Positions 1 through 10,464 of a stretch of DNA of 64,000 nucleotides are shown piece after piece. A program made the position numbers and the translations under genes. Within the stretch, counting starts at the first letter, position 1; every line of letters begins with the position of its first letter. The notes under the pieces were generated by a model. It made no database searches, was not told the DNA's origin, and worked only from the letters and a program-made list of their open reading frames with translations. The DNA is from Limnomonas spitsbergensis (lineage: Eukaryota > Chlorophyta > Chlorophyceae > Chlamydomonadales): the NCBI GenBank assembly GCA_037349105.1, contig JAYJMM010000039.1, forward strand, positions 3,516,001 to 3,580,000, read 5' to 3'.

Positions 1-558
1 GCAAGTCACCTCACCATGCATGTGCAAGCCTGACAGGGTCGAAATCACACAGCAAAAATGGAATCCAGGGCATTCATCTGAGCATTCATGCCGTCAGCAA
101 GCAAGCGGCTCAACAGAAATAAGCGGAGCTGTTCAGTGCAGACTGTGAACCCTGCATAATCATCAGGGCGGCTCATTGCTTATCAGCAAGGTTTATTTAG
201 GGTGCTTCAGCTACTTTTCAGCTACAGCAACCTAGATTATTGAAGTAAACAGCAGTCCTCCGACCTGGCACGAACGGACAGCCACAAAGGGCATAACGGC
301 CGCACCAGGGGACAGCGCCCATTACGGGGCGTAGCTGCCACGACATGATACAATGCCCATTTCGGGGCGTAACAAATGCAGTAGGGTCCATGGGGCAGAA
401 ATGCCGCTACAGGGAACGGCGCCCATTCCAGGGCAGATGACAGCTGCGACAGGAATAGCAGCTGCGACGGGGTACAATGCCCATTGCGGGGCGTAAACAC
501 CCAGCCAGAGCAAAGAAAGAGATTTAAGATGAGGCACAGAAAATGTGTGCCCGAGCTA
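1..558. other. Region downstream of the pherophorin gene
   Basis: I see no gene here. It is the 3' flank of the minus-strand pherophorin gene. From about 312 to 500 an imperfect repeat recurs four times, with a core like GCCCATTNCGGGGCGTA separated by unrelated 20-50 base spacers. The rest (1-311) shows no recognisable structure. Short open frames on the minus strand here are low-complexity by-products of the repeat. Confidence 0.5.
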
Positions 559-3500
559 TCAACTCAAGCTGCGCCGCGACTTGCGGGGCGCTGCGGTCTG
601 GACCACTGGATTCGCTGCGGCAGGCTGCGTGGAGCAGCACAACAGGGGCATGCTGGTTGCATCCCTCATGCCCGCTAGGGGGAGCGGGCCGCCGCACGTG
701 AAGGCCTGCGTTAGCCCGTTGGTGGGCGCCGGCGTCAGGAGCAGCGCCGAGCCGCAGTAGTTGGGGAACAGGCCCGCGTTGTAGACGAAGAAGGGAATGG
801 ACATGGCGACCGTGTTAGCCATGCGCTGGGAGTACAGCTGGGTGTTGAAGGTGAGCTGCAGCTGAACGCCTGCTGGTGTGTTGAGGCACCGCACGGGCCC
901 TTGCTGGTACTGGGATTGCATCGCCGTGTCAACGTACAGCTGCAGCGCGGCTTGCAGCGGTTTGCAATCGAAGTTCACCTGTGCGGTCTCGGTCTGCATG
1001 ACGTCAAGGGTCATGAGGCCGACAGGGGGCGGAGGAGGGGGGGAAGGGGGGGAAGGGCGGGGAGGAGAGGGAGAGGGAGGGGAGGGGGGGAGGGGGGAAG
1101 GGGGAAGGGGGAAGGGGGGGTGACGGAGGGGGAGGCGGTGGGGGCGATGGGGGCGGGGGAGGCATCGGCGGGGGTGGAGAGCAGGTGCTGGCTAAGAGGT
1201 TCGTGCTGCTGAAGGTGGAGTACTGGCCAGTGCATCCGTTGAAGGCGAAGAATGTGTCGTTGCAGCCAAGGTCGTAAACGGAGGCCAGGATGGTGGAGAA
1301 GGTGGAGGACTCGAAGTTGAACATGAACTTGCTCCCGTCGCTGACGGAGGCGGCGACGGCGGAGGCGGTGATGGTCAGGTCCTTGATCGGGGCGGGGCTG
1401 GAGCATTGGAACCCTGTCAGGTATTTCACACCTAGGCTGAAGATGCCGCGCACGTTGTTGGCAAGGTTGGTGCAGTCGGAATATACGAACGGGGAGTGGG
1501 GCTGGGAGTTGCGCGTGATCGTCACCTGGACAACACACACCGGCGGGGGAGGCGGGGGAGGCGAGGGAGGGCCGGGGGGACTGGGGGGGCTTGGGGACGG
1601 GGGCAGGGGCACCGGGAGCGGGGGAGGGCTGGGAGGGATGGGGGGGCTTGGGGACGGGGGCGGGGAGGGGGGCAGGGGAGAGGGTGGGGGCGGGGAGGGG
1701 GGCAGGGGAGAGGGTGGGGGCAGGGAAGGGGGCGAGGGGGACGGTGGGCGGGGGGGCGGAGCGGGGCAGATCATGCCAGTGACCACCAGGTTGCCGTTGC
1801 CGCTGTTGGCCCCGCCAGCGGTACCGTTGTTGCAGTAGGCCGTACCGCCGGTATTAGATGACAGGGTGGGGAACTGCAAAAGCACACAGGGTGGGCAAAG
1901 GCAGTTATAAAGAAAATGCGATAAAGCAGAATAAATGCGGTGGGCCCAGGGCAGGCAAGTCAGCACCAGTCAGCTCTCCGTCAGCTTCCATCAGCTTCCA
2001 GCCAGCTGCCTGTCAGATCCAGTCAGCTCCCAGTCAGCAACCAGTAAGCTCATCACAGAGCTTTGTCTCACAATCAGAAGGCAGACAGGGCTGCATCTTT
2101 TTATAATCACCTACGAAAGCAAATTTGAACTGTACCCCAAGGGCGCAGTAAGATGTGCAGCAGCAGCGGCAGCAGCCCTAATCCCTAAACCCTAGCAGCA
2201 GCAGCAGTAGCAGCAGGGGCCATGGAGAAGAAATAAGCCACAGAAAAATAGGGGCGGCGGGGTCTTGTTGAGAATCCAAGTGGGACCAAATAATGTACCC
2301 TCTAGCTTGTACCCTGTTGCTTGTACCCTGTTGCTTGTACCCTCTAGCTTGTACCCTCTAGCTTGTACCCTCTAGCTTGTCCCATCTAGCTTGTACCCTC
2401 TAGCTTGTACCCTCTAGCTTGTCCCATCTAGCTTGTACCCTCTAGCTTGTACCCTCTAGCTTGTAACCTCTAGCTTGTACCCTCTAGCTTGTACCCTCTA
2501 GCTTGTACCCTCCAGATTGCACCCTCTAGCTTGTACCCTCTAGCTTGTACCCTCCAGATTGCACCCTCTAGCTTGTACCCTCTAGCTTGTACCTACCGGT
2601 ATGTTGGTGTTTTGAGTGCAGACATACATCTCGACGGCCGACGGCATGGAGGCAAGCGGCAGGCCCTCCGAGTATGAGGCGTAGGCACCACACCCAAGGT
2701 CCAGCACCTTGAAGAGGTTCTGCCAGAAGAGGCGGAAGTTGAGGGAGGCGGTCAGGTAGGTGACGCCAGATGGCATGTAGTAGAAGCCAGTGAAGGTGAG
2801 GACGGACACGGCGGGGGAGGAGGAGGAGGCGTTGGTGCTGGAGGCGCAGGTGGTACGGTACATGCCGCGGCCTGTTGTGAAGCTGTTGAGCGCGTGCAGC
2901 AGGGATTCGCAGTCTGTGTCAGAGTCGAAGATACGCTGCGGGCTGGACTGGAACGTGAACAGTTTGATGGTCGCGAAGGTGTCCGTGGCAGGGGGGGAGG
3001 GGCTGGGGGGAGGTGGGGGAGGGGAGGGCGGCAGCGGAGGGGGCGGGGAGGGGCGGGGAGGAGAGGGGGAAGGCGGCGGCGGGGAAGGGGGCAGCGGCGG
3101 CGGGGAGGGGCGGGGAGGTGGTGGCGACGGCGGTGGCGGCGGCGGGAGTGGCGGTGCCGGCGGCTTCATGCGGTCCGAGCAACGGGGCGGGACCGTCGCG
3201 GAGATCAGGCCGAGCGTATTCTCCTTGTCGAAGGCGCCGAGCGTGATCGGCCGGTTGGTCACCATGTTGCCGCATCCGCGGCCGTACCCGTAGTCGAATG
3301 CGCCGTCGGCCGACATGGACCCGAGCGTGCCGTACAGGTCGGCCGTGAAGTTGAGGTAGAGGTGCCAGAGGTCGGCGTCTGAGCGGTCCGTGGCAGGGCA
3401 GTTGGAGCCGTCCTGGCGGCACTGGCAGCCACTGTTGATGGCTTGCGCGATGGGCATTGCGGAGTGGGTGCTGGTGTAGGGGTTGCAGCTCTGCTTGGTG

Positions 3501-5324
3501 TTGACCTTGTAGGTGAGGCATGAGTACCTGACATTGGTTCAGGGTGTAAAAAAGGTTAGGGTTGAGTGTCGACCTTGTAGGGTAGGCATGCGTATCTGAA
3601 ATGGGTTTAAGGTTAGGGTTGGTGTTGACCTCGTAGGTGAGGCATGAGTAGTACTTGACATGTACAGGGGAGGAGGGAAATGAGGGATAGGATTTTGTTG
3701 TTGGTGTTGCCGCTGCTGCTCTGAATTGTGTTGACCTAAAAGGTGAGGCAGGCACTCATGTCTGCCTCAACTTTTAAGCCATGAGTGCCTGCCTGTCTGG
3801 CGGGTAGCAGGTGGATAGAAATTGGGGGAACAGGGTTGGAATGGTGTTGCTGTTTTTGAGGTGTGATTCATCCACCAAGCAGCCTATTTCAATAGCGCCG
3901 CGCAAGGTTGGGTCGTTACATCCCCTGGTAGCACTGACTGCTGCTTAGCGCAAACAAGGGGTTCGGGTTTGCACTGTTAACAAATAAATTGCCAGGGAAT
4001 TGGAATATACCCTTTCCCTGACATACGGTATATACAGTACTGCTCATTGTAGACTGTACCAGACTGTCAGCTGAAATTCAGCTGACACCTGGCCTCTTGT
4101 GGACAGAGATATGTGCATCAATCCCGGCTGTTGTGATTATTTAGTACAGACTAGGTCACATTCGGCAGGCCATTGGTCAGCCGCCACTGGACCAATAGGG
4201 ACAAAAACTTGAGCAACCTACGCCCGTTGGGCGCTGGCCCCCTAGCAGCAGTATGGCATGCATGCTGCACCCAGCCCGTAGACCAGGTTTAAGGGGGCTT
4301 TTCGCTGACGCACCTTCAGTAAGATAAAGAAGGAAGACGCTAAAAAGTGTGGCTTTTAAGGAAGTACCATGGTAGTGAACAGGGCAGGTTCCGCCCGACC
4401 GCACTGTAGCACGGCTTAAACGCTGGCCTGAGGCCGGGGCCCAGTGGGGTTAGAGGCATGCCTAGTCGCCTTACCAAGACTAATGTGGTCCAGCCAACCC
4501 TAGCCTTGTGTCGCTGTTTGCCCCTGCTGCCTACCTGCCGGACGCCAGTTGGTCGTTGTAGTTGGTTTGGGTGGTGTACACACTCCCGTTCAAATCTGGC
4601 CAGGCGAACATGCTGGCGCCAAACGCGGAGTTGCCCAGGTTGGGCAGGGTAATCAGTGGGAACCCGGGGTATTGCTCAGGGTAGTCTGGACCGTCCAAGG
4701 CGACCGTGACATACAGCTGGTCTGCATAGTCCTTGAAGACGTAGATTGAGCCGTATGTGCTGAAGTTCACGCTGTCGGTGAGGTTGATGCGTGTCACTTC
4801 GCCGTCGCACACCTCGTTGGTGGGGAAGTTGGCGTTGCTGCCGGTGCTCGTTAATGAGCCGGGGATGAGGCAGGAGTTTGTGTCCGAAAGCCAGGCGTCC
4901 TTGGTCTGTGAGAGAGTGGGAGGTGCGGCGTATGTGTCAGCTGCTCAGCATGGACGCGTCAGCAGAAAGTGGGCGAGAGGAGCAGCAGCTTCAGCAAGAG
5001 ACAGCAGTGTGACTTCTTTGCGTGTACCCCTACACCATCCTAGTGGTTCTTCATTAGATCCAGCCTTATCAGCCTCAGCATGCATCGATGCGAATATTGA
5101 GCGATGTGGGGACGCGGTTCTGTCCTTACTGTGCATGCGGTTTGAGCGAACGGTGTTCCATCAGCGTTGCACGGCTGCTTGAAAGCCTGGTGATTGTTGC
5201 CTTGCGGCCATGAAGACGACATGGAGCACCATTGCTTGATACCAGGCGCGGGCTGCGTCCAAGCTGGAACCAAGAAGGCGCCCAGCAGGGTTGCCAATGC
5301 TAGGATTACCCTGGGACGACGCAT
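559..5324 (-). CDS. Pherophorin-like extracellular matrix glycoprotein, four exons
   Basis: Exons read from high to low coordinates: 5324-5130, 4905-4535, 3527-2597, 1873-559. All introns are GT-AG (donors GTAAGG, GTAGGC, GTAGGT) and phases match. Exon 1 starts with MRRPRVILALATLLGAFLVP, a typical secretory signal peptide. The mature protein alternates Cys-containing globular segments of pherophorin type with three Ser/Pro and poly-Pro linkers (in exon 3 near 2990-3160 and exon 4 near 1540-1760 and 1030-1190). Pherophorins are hydroxyproline-rich secreted glycoproteins of the volvocine cell wall and extracellular matrix. The last globular segment (559-1014) is in a different frame from the upstream linker. 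Exon 4 has one base too many for a single frame (1315 nt), so there is a one-base shift in the C-rich coding run at about 1045-1145. Sequencing error, a tiny intron or a real frameshift are all possible. With that base removed the protein is about 936 residues. The gene is sure; which paralogue it is cannot be told. Confidence 0.85.
1020..1145 (-). other. Frame change inside a poly-Pro linker
   Basis: The frame carrying the linker ends in a stop at about 1004. The frame carrying the C-terminal globular segment is open and proline-rich back to about 1110. The shift must therefore lie in the runs of G on the plus strand here. Homopolymer miscounting is the simplest explanation. Confidence 0.6.
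2294..2596 (-). repeat. 14-bp minisatellite starting at the splice donor of pherophorin intron 3
   Basis: About 21 tandem copies of a 14-base unit (GTACAAGCTAGAGG on the gene strand) occupy the first 300 bases of intron 3. The array starts within a few bases of the donor GTAGGTACAAGC, so the unit is made from the donor region itself. Variant copies (CTGTTGC, CCATCTAGC, CCAGATTGC types on the plus strand) are interspersed, as expected for an ageing array. Confidence 0.9.
3528..3780 (-). repeat. Ladder of decayed exon 3 edges in pherophorin intron 2
   Basis: The 5' edge of exon 3 (residues YSCLTYKVNTK with its acceptor) recurs as degenerate copies at about 3565-3600, 3625-3660 and 3730-3760. 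Each still reads like SCLTY..VNT in the minus direction and is followed by a broken acceptor-like stretch. The outermost copies are more degraded. Confidence 0.75.
3781..4534. other. Remainder of pherophorin intron 2
   Basis: Intron sequence of lower GC than the exons. No exon, RNA gene or transposon was recognised. Confidence 0.5.
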
Positions 5325-8300
5325 CTCTCAAGCTGGAGCCCTGCGCGAGACGGAGGGTGGGAGGGGCATGGCGGGGACAACGTCAGCAGGCTGTCGCTCT
5401 CACAAAAATCTGACTGTCAGAGGGTCGGTGCATGGGTAACATTCGACCAAGCTAAGGACGGAGCTTCTTTGCCCTGGACAGGCCGACACATCGATGCCAT
5501 ACATGTATCCCAAAGTGAGGACGTATTGGTACATGGTTGTTGGACAGCGAGGTTCGCAAGTTGTCGAAGCCACGTGCATGTCAATCGGAGCCTAGGGTGT
5601 CGGGACGCCATATAGATGAGTTGTGTATGGGCGGGAAACCCGCAAACTACACGTTGCGTCGGCCGTCGGTGTGACAGCTGATGACACAATGCTGTGGACG
5701 AGTGAAATTGTCACTACTTCGATTCTCATGTACCCGCCACCCCCTTCTATCCATTGTGCTCACTGCGTGCGATCGGAAACAAAAACCCGTGCATGGAACT
5801 TCTCCCACCTGCTCGGTTCCGGTGCGATGCGGTCGGGGTCCTCGTGACTTCTGTGGAGACACACACAGCCTGATTGCGAGCTGGCTGGTCCTTGATCCGC
5901 GAGAATTATCCAGATGTGTGTGCTGGGACAAGCGGCTACTGCTCGATTTTACCCCGGGAGGGCGTGCCCTTTATAAGGCTTGCGCCCACCTCTCCGATGT
6001 TCTAAGCGCCCGCCCACACACCGCCCGTCCCCCTTCCTTCACACCTTCCTAGAAGTTCTCTTTATTTCTTATCATTTTCGGCATTCGCGAGTCTATTATG
6101 CGCAGAAATATCTGTGACAAGTGCGATAACTCTTACCAAACGTCGTATATATACTGCTGCTACTGCACACTAGGAAGCGTGCATGTGCGGTATGTGCGGA
6201 ACAGAAGGCCCGGCAGAAGCGCGGCGGTACTGCATGGCTTGGCGAGTTCAGTTCTCGACGTCTACGGGCGCAATGAGGCACAGGGCTACCGATGCTTACA
6301 CAAGGCGCATGGGCGATCTCCTGATTTGAATATTTGAGGTGTGACATCTTGGACTGTAAGCTGTGAATGGCTATCCACCCACTGGGTAATGCGGCATTTG
6401 CGGCACTACCAACCATAGACAAGAATGTTAGTTGCGTGATATCTTTCCTCCCTCCCTACGTTCTTGCTTGCGACAATGGGGCATGATGACACTTCTTGAA
6501 GTGAAGAACGGTTGCTTTGGATGCATGATGCAACATATACCGTAATACCGGTACCGGAATGGCGGAATTTGTCTCTGGGCCCCACTCATGCAAATTCCGT
6601 TTGAGTGACAAGGCATCATATTTCAGATTCCGACAGGACATCATGTCTTTTAATGAGGGCACAAGGCAAAGCCTACCATATACATTTTCCTCAACATGAA
6701 CTTGCCATGTGTAAGGAGGTGGCCCACGGTTCATGCCTCGAATGATGCTCCATGTTTTATTCATCAGGTAAAACGCAACCCATATGTTATGACATATGGT
6801 AGTGTAAGTAAGGCACTCTTCCCGACCTCTTTCCTTCACCAGGGATGTGCAGGTTTTTCTCTTCCAGGGCTGGGGAACCCAGCTCATGGACAGCTTATTA
6901 ATGATGACGTTACACATCTGGGCCTTGCTTAAATAAAGCTCGGCCACGTCGGCAAACATTAAGTCAGGTAGAAAAGTAATCGGTAAGGGGGAGGACACAA
7001 GAGGAAAGAAAGGAAAGCAAGTTCACTTTCCAAACAACACGAACAACAGCAAAAAGGTCGTGCAAACCGTATCCCCTGCCCATGAAGAGACTAGCCTTCA
7101 AAAAACTCAACTACATGTTCCACAAAAGCCAGTGCCTCCCACTCCTGCCTGCGGGATATCCTAGTTCCTGTCCCCTGGACAGGTTAAGAACCGGTGCTGT
7201 GCAATTGTGCCGTAACTCAGGAATTGTGTGAGTAACGCCCGTCCCTTACTGGTAAAATAGTTGGCTTTGCCGTACAATTACTGTGGCTGAAACGCAGGTA
7301 CGTATTGCAGCCACCGTGAGGATTGTAATCCGCACACCACTGTTTAGAACGGTGCACAACTGCACACCGGCTAGGGCCTGCTGAACATTCGGCCGTAGGG
7401 GGCTGGTAGGGAATGCCTAAGCCCAACTCCTGTTACTTTGCGCAGACAGGACTCTGGTGCAGCCGAGCCACCCTCACATGGGAGGGGGCAGAATGTCAGG
7501 AACATGGAACCCGGCGATCTAGACGGGGAGAGTGGATAGTTTGTGCCGGTTCGATCCCTTGACCTTCAGCAATGAGTTTAGATACCACTAGCGTTATGCC
7601 ACTGGAATAATGTTACCTCCTGGACAGGGGGGAACCCTGAATACCCCCCCCCCACCCCACCACACACACACACAGAGGGCGGTGGTGTCGCCCTGTCCAA
7701 CCGTCTTCATCATCTAGCCTAGTACACAGCAGGGTGAAGGTCAAGTCTTGTCAGAGGTGCATGGACTTTGCTGCCGGCCCCAGTGTTTACTGAGGTATAG
7801 AGGTTTGAGAGCGTGTGACAATAAAATGCCACCGTGCTCGGTCAAAAGCACTGGGCGATCATGCTGCGGTAGACGCGTGCTTCAGGGGAGCAAAACACTC
7901 ATGTGTGAAATGTAGTCATAAGTCATGATAAGCTTCATGGGGAAGAGAAGTCCCGTGGAAAGCTCGTTGGTGGAGAATTATCCGGAGTTTGATGATATGA
8001 CATCCATTTCAAGCTCTTCAGTCCGATAGTCACGACGAAGGCGTACATAATTCAACACCACACACCAGTGCATAAACCATTTCTCGTGCCCACAGCACGT
8101 TGGAGGGCTCAGGACCTGTGCTTGTTACACGTCTAGGCTTATCTAGCTATCTGAGTGAGACGCCCCCTCTCCCCATTATTTATATTTAGGTTGTTGTTTC
8201 TGCCATGCTCCGGCCACAACCCAGCCTGTCGCTTGCAGGGATAGGTGCATGAAGCCCTATTGCTTAAGGCGTGAAGATTTGGTCACAATCGACCCATTGT

Positions 8301-9061
8301 CGCCCGGCAGCCCCCTCAAATTGGTCTGCCGCACGCTACCCGTAAACTTATCTTAATATTCATTTGGGAAATGACATCCTCCATTCCTCAGGCCTCATTC
8401 AATAAAAATACCCGTTTACACACATATCATAACCCATGCGCACCATGTCGTGCGCAATTCCATCGCAGTGTCTGGCCACTTTGCAGCACGACCAGCAAAT
8501 TTAAAGGAGTTCATGGACTAGGTCAAGCAAGGCATAAAAGCACACAATCACTGCTCCGGCAAAATTAAGAGAGCTCGTCCACCGAGGTAAGCTCTGCCAC
8601 CAAGGATAGTCTGCGGGTGTACTCCATACTCTGTACTGCTTCATAAGAAAGATGAAAGATTCGGGAATGGCGTCACAACCGGCAACATCGGCAGCAGCCT
8701 CACCATGATGAAATAGTCAGTTCAAAATTCAAACTAAGACAGCCCGTCCAGAGCCGCCCAAGCTGCCTTGGCCACCAAGCGCGCGGCAGGAGAGATATTT
8801 CACCCCTAGGTGGAGTGTGAAACACTGACATGAGCATGCTGCAGATGCAGCAAGAACACAGATATCTCGTTATTTTGTAGTTTTCAAAATACCTCTCGCC
8901 TCACTTCACAGTAACTCCCGCGACTCGAGCGCGCGCGCAGCCCCAAAAAAAATCCAGCGGGTAGTCCCTTCAGAGCCCCCCCTCCCCACCTGTCAATCTT
9001 ATGAAAGTGAGCACAATCAAATTCGAGCCAACTCGGTAAACAGCAGCAGACCCCAGTCACA
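5325..9061. other. Intergenic part of the duplicated unit
   Basis: This holds the presumed promoter of the minus-strand pherophorin gene next to 5324, then about 3.5 kb without a convincing gene. A minus-strand open frame at 6456-6998 (180 codons; 179 in copy 2 at 10942-11481, through a frame-preserving 3-base deletion) has no recognisable domain, and I do not call it a gene. A short C-run plus CA repeat lies at 7644-7676. A fragment resembling the fold-back element of the P450 introns lies near 7195-7331. Confidence 0.5.
5971..5978 (+). promoter_or_regulatory. TATA-like box, copy 1
   Basis: TTATAAGG within GCCCTTTATAAGGC, a near-palindrome that could serve either strand. It is repeated exactly at 10457-10464. 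No transcript is known on either side, so a promoter role is only suggested. Confidence 0.25.
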
Positions 9062-9190
9062 ACACCTCTTCAGCACAGCAGCTGCCAGCTGCAACATCTG
9101 CACAGCACAGCAGCAGCCAGCTGCAACATCTGCACAGCACAGCAGCTGCCAGCTGCAACATTTGCGCAGCACAGAAGCAGCAGCAGCAGC
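9062..9190. repeat. Three-copy CAG/CTG-rich repeat (copy 1)
   Basis: About three tandem copies of a roughly 45-base unit built on GCCAGCTGCAACATCTGCACA, ending in a run of CAG triplets. The same array is at 13545-13673. It lies downstream of the P450 last exon and its orphan copy. Confidence 0.8.
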
Positions 9191-9316
9191 AGCAGAGGCT
9201 CCCCAGAGTCAACCCAAGGCTGCCCTCCGAGGTCACAGCTGAGAGGTGGCCCCAGTGCGACAGGACACGAGGGGGAAAAGAAGCGTCTACACATCTTGGC
9301 CGCCTTCCGATGTACA

Positions 9317-9502
9317 TGAGCATGCCCTCTGGGGGCCCGATCCGGCAAACGAGCACCCACACATCGTTGCCAAAGTCACGACCAGACCACGCAGATGGCC
9401 ATGCCTTTCGGCGGCCCGATCGGGCTGACCGCCCTACACATCTTCACGGCCAAGACTCAATCGATGTTCATGGACATGCCTTCCACGATGACAGCTCAGT
9501 CG
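9317..9502 (-). repeat. Echoes of the P450 C-terminal codons (copy 1)
   Basis: Downstream of the stop of the orphan P450 exon, the minus strand shows two or three degenerate versions of the terminal coding motif GPLKGMPMYID (for example GPPKGMAI and GPPEGMLMYI). It is the same structure as at 13800-13985. Confidence 0.6.
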
Positions 9503-9645
9503 ATGTACATGGGCATGCCCTTCAGCGGCCCGATGGGGATGACCGTAGGGTGCTTGACGCCCTGAGAAGCGCCGTTGACCGCCCGCCACTTGAACCGCTT
9601 GCAGAGCAGCGACAGCACGACACGCGCCTCGAGCATGGCCAGGTG
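9496..9645 (-). pseudogene. Orphan copy of the last exon of the P450 gene
   Basis: Identical in layout to the true last exon at 13979-14128: acceptor TTTAG, 49 codons starting HLAMLEARVV, ending GMPMYID and a stop. It has no upstream P450 exons, because the tandem duplication copied only this exon together with a stub of intron 8. Immediately upstream on the same strand lies the orphan pherophorin signal exon (9686-9810), so a chimeric transcript is possible. Confidence 0.85.
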
Positions 9646-9685
9646 CTAAATGGAGAGCCAGGGGCAAGGCGCCGGTCAGGGTGGG

Positions 9686-9810
9686 CCTTGCGGCCATGAA
9701 GACGACATGGAGCACCATTGCTTGATACCAGGCGCGGGCTGCGTCCAAGCTGGAACCAAGAAGGCGCCCAGCAGGGTTGCCAATGCTAGGATTACCCTGG
9801 GACGACGCAT
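9686..9810 (-). pseudogene. Orphan copy of pherophorin exon 1 (signal peptide)
   Basis: The start codon at 9810 and the first 41 or so codons (MRRPRVILALATLLGAF...) are identical to 5324-5200. At the duplication junction the frame leaves pherophorin sequence and meets TGA within three codons, so only a secreted peptide of about 45 residues could be made unless splicing intervenes. The upstream region is duplicated with it. Confidence 0.85.
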
Positions 9811-10456
9811 CTCTCAAGCTGGAGCCCTGCGCGAGACGGAGGGTGGGAGGGGCATGGCGGGGACAACGTCAGCAGGCTGTCGCTCTCACAAAAATCTGAC
9901 TGTCAGAGGGTCGGTGCATGGGTAACATTCGACCAAGCTAAGGACGGAGCTTCTTTGCCCTGGACAGGCCGACACATCGATGCCATACATGTATCCCAAA
10001 GTGAGGACGTATTGGTACATGGTTGTTGGACAGCGAGGTTCGCAAGTTGTCGAAGCCACGTGCATGTCAATCGGAGCCTAGGGTGTCGGGACGCCATATA
10101 GATGAGTTGTGTATGGGCGGGAAACCCGCAAACCACACGTTGCGTCGGCCGTCGGTGTGACAGCTGATGACACAATGCTGTGGACGAGTGAAATTGTCAC
10201 TACTTCGATTCTCATGTACCCGCCACCCCCTTCTATCCATTGTGCTCACTGCGTGCGATCGGAAACAAAAACCCGTGCATGGAACTTCTCCCACCTGCTC
10301 GGTTCCGGTGCGATGCGGTCGGGGTCCTCGTGACTTCTGTGGAGACACACACAGCCTGATTGCGAGCTGGCTGGTCCTTGATCCGCGAGAATTATCCAGA
10401 TGTGTGTGCTGGGACAAGCGGCTACTGCTCGATTTTACCCCGGGAGGGCGTGCCCT

Positions 10457-10464
10457 TTATAAGG
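10457..10464 (+). promoter_or_regulatory. TATA-like box, copy 2
   Basis: Exact duplicate of the TTATAAGG at 5971-5978. The same caveat applies. Confidence 0.25.

Larger units (their letters stand above)
5200..9685. repeat. Tandem segmental duplication, copy 1 (4486 bp)
   Basis: This block is repeated directly at 9686-14168. By eye I found about eight single-base differences and one 3-base deletion (copy 2 lacks three bases of the TTATTAATG at about 6896-6904), roughly 99.8 percent identity, so the event is recent. Contents from left to right: most of pherophorin exon 1 (5200-5324), its upstream region, a moderately AT-richer stretch (about 5450-9050), a CAG-rich repeat (9062-9190), and a copy of the last P450 exon (9496-9645). 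The left edge falls inside pherophorin exon 1. The right edge falls inside the P450 intron 8 minisatellite. Confidence 0.95.

Noticed and set aside
237..537. Minus frames rich in WAPFP/GMGAV words
   Set aside because: By-products of the GCCCATT..GGGGCGTA repeat.
2489..2677. Small plus-strand frame with repeated LACTLQIAPSS
   Set aside because: Translation of the 14-bp intronic array.
7545..7560. GGTTCGATCCC resembling a tRNA B box
   Set aside because: No cloverleaf, A box or acceptor stem could be formed around it. It is repeated only through the 4.48-kb duplication.
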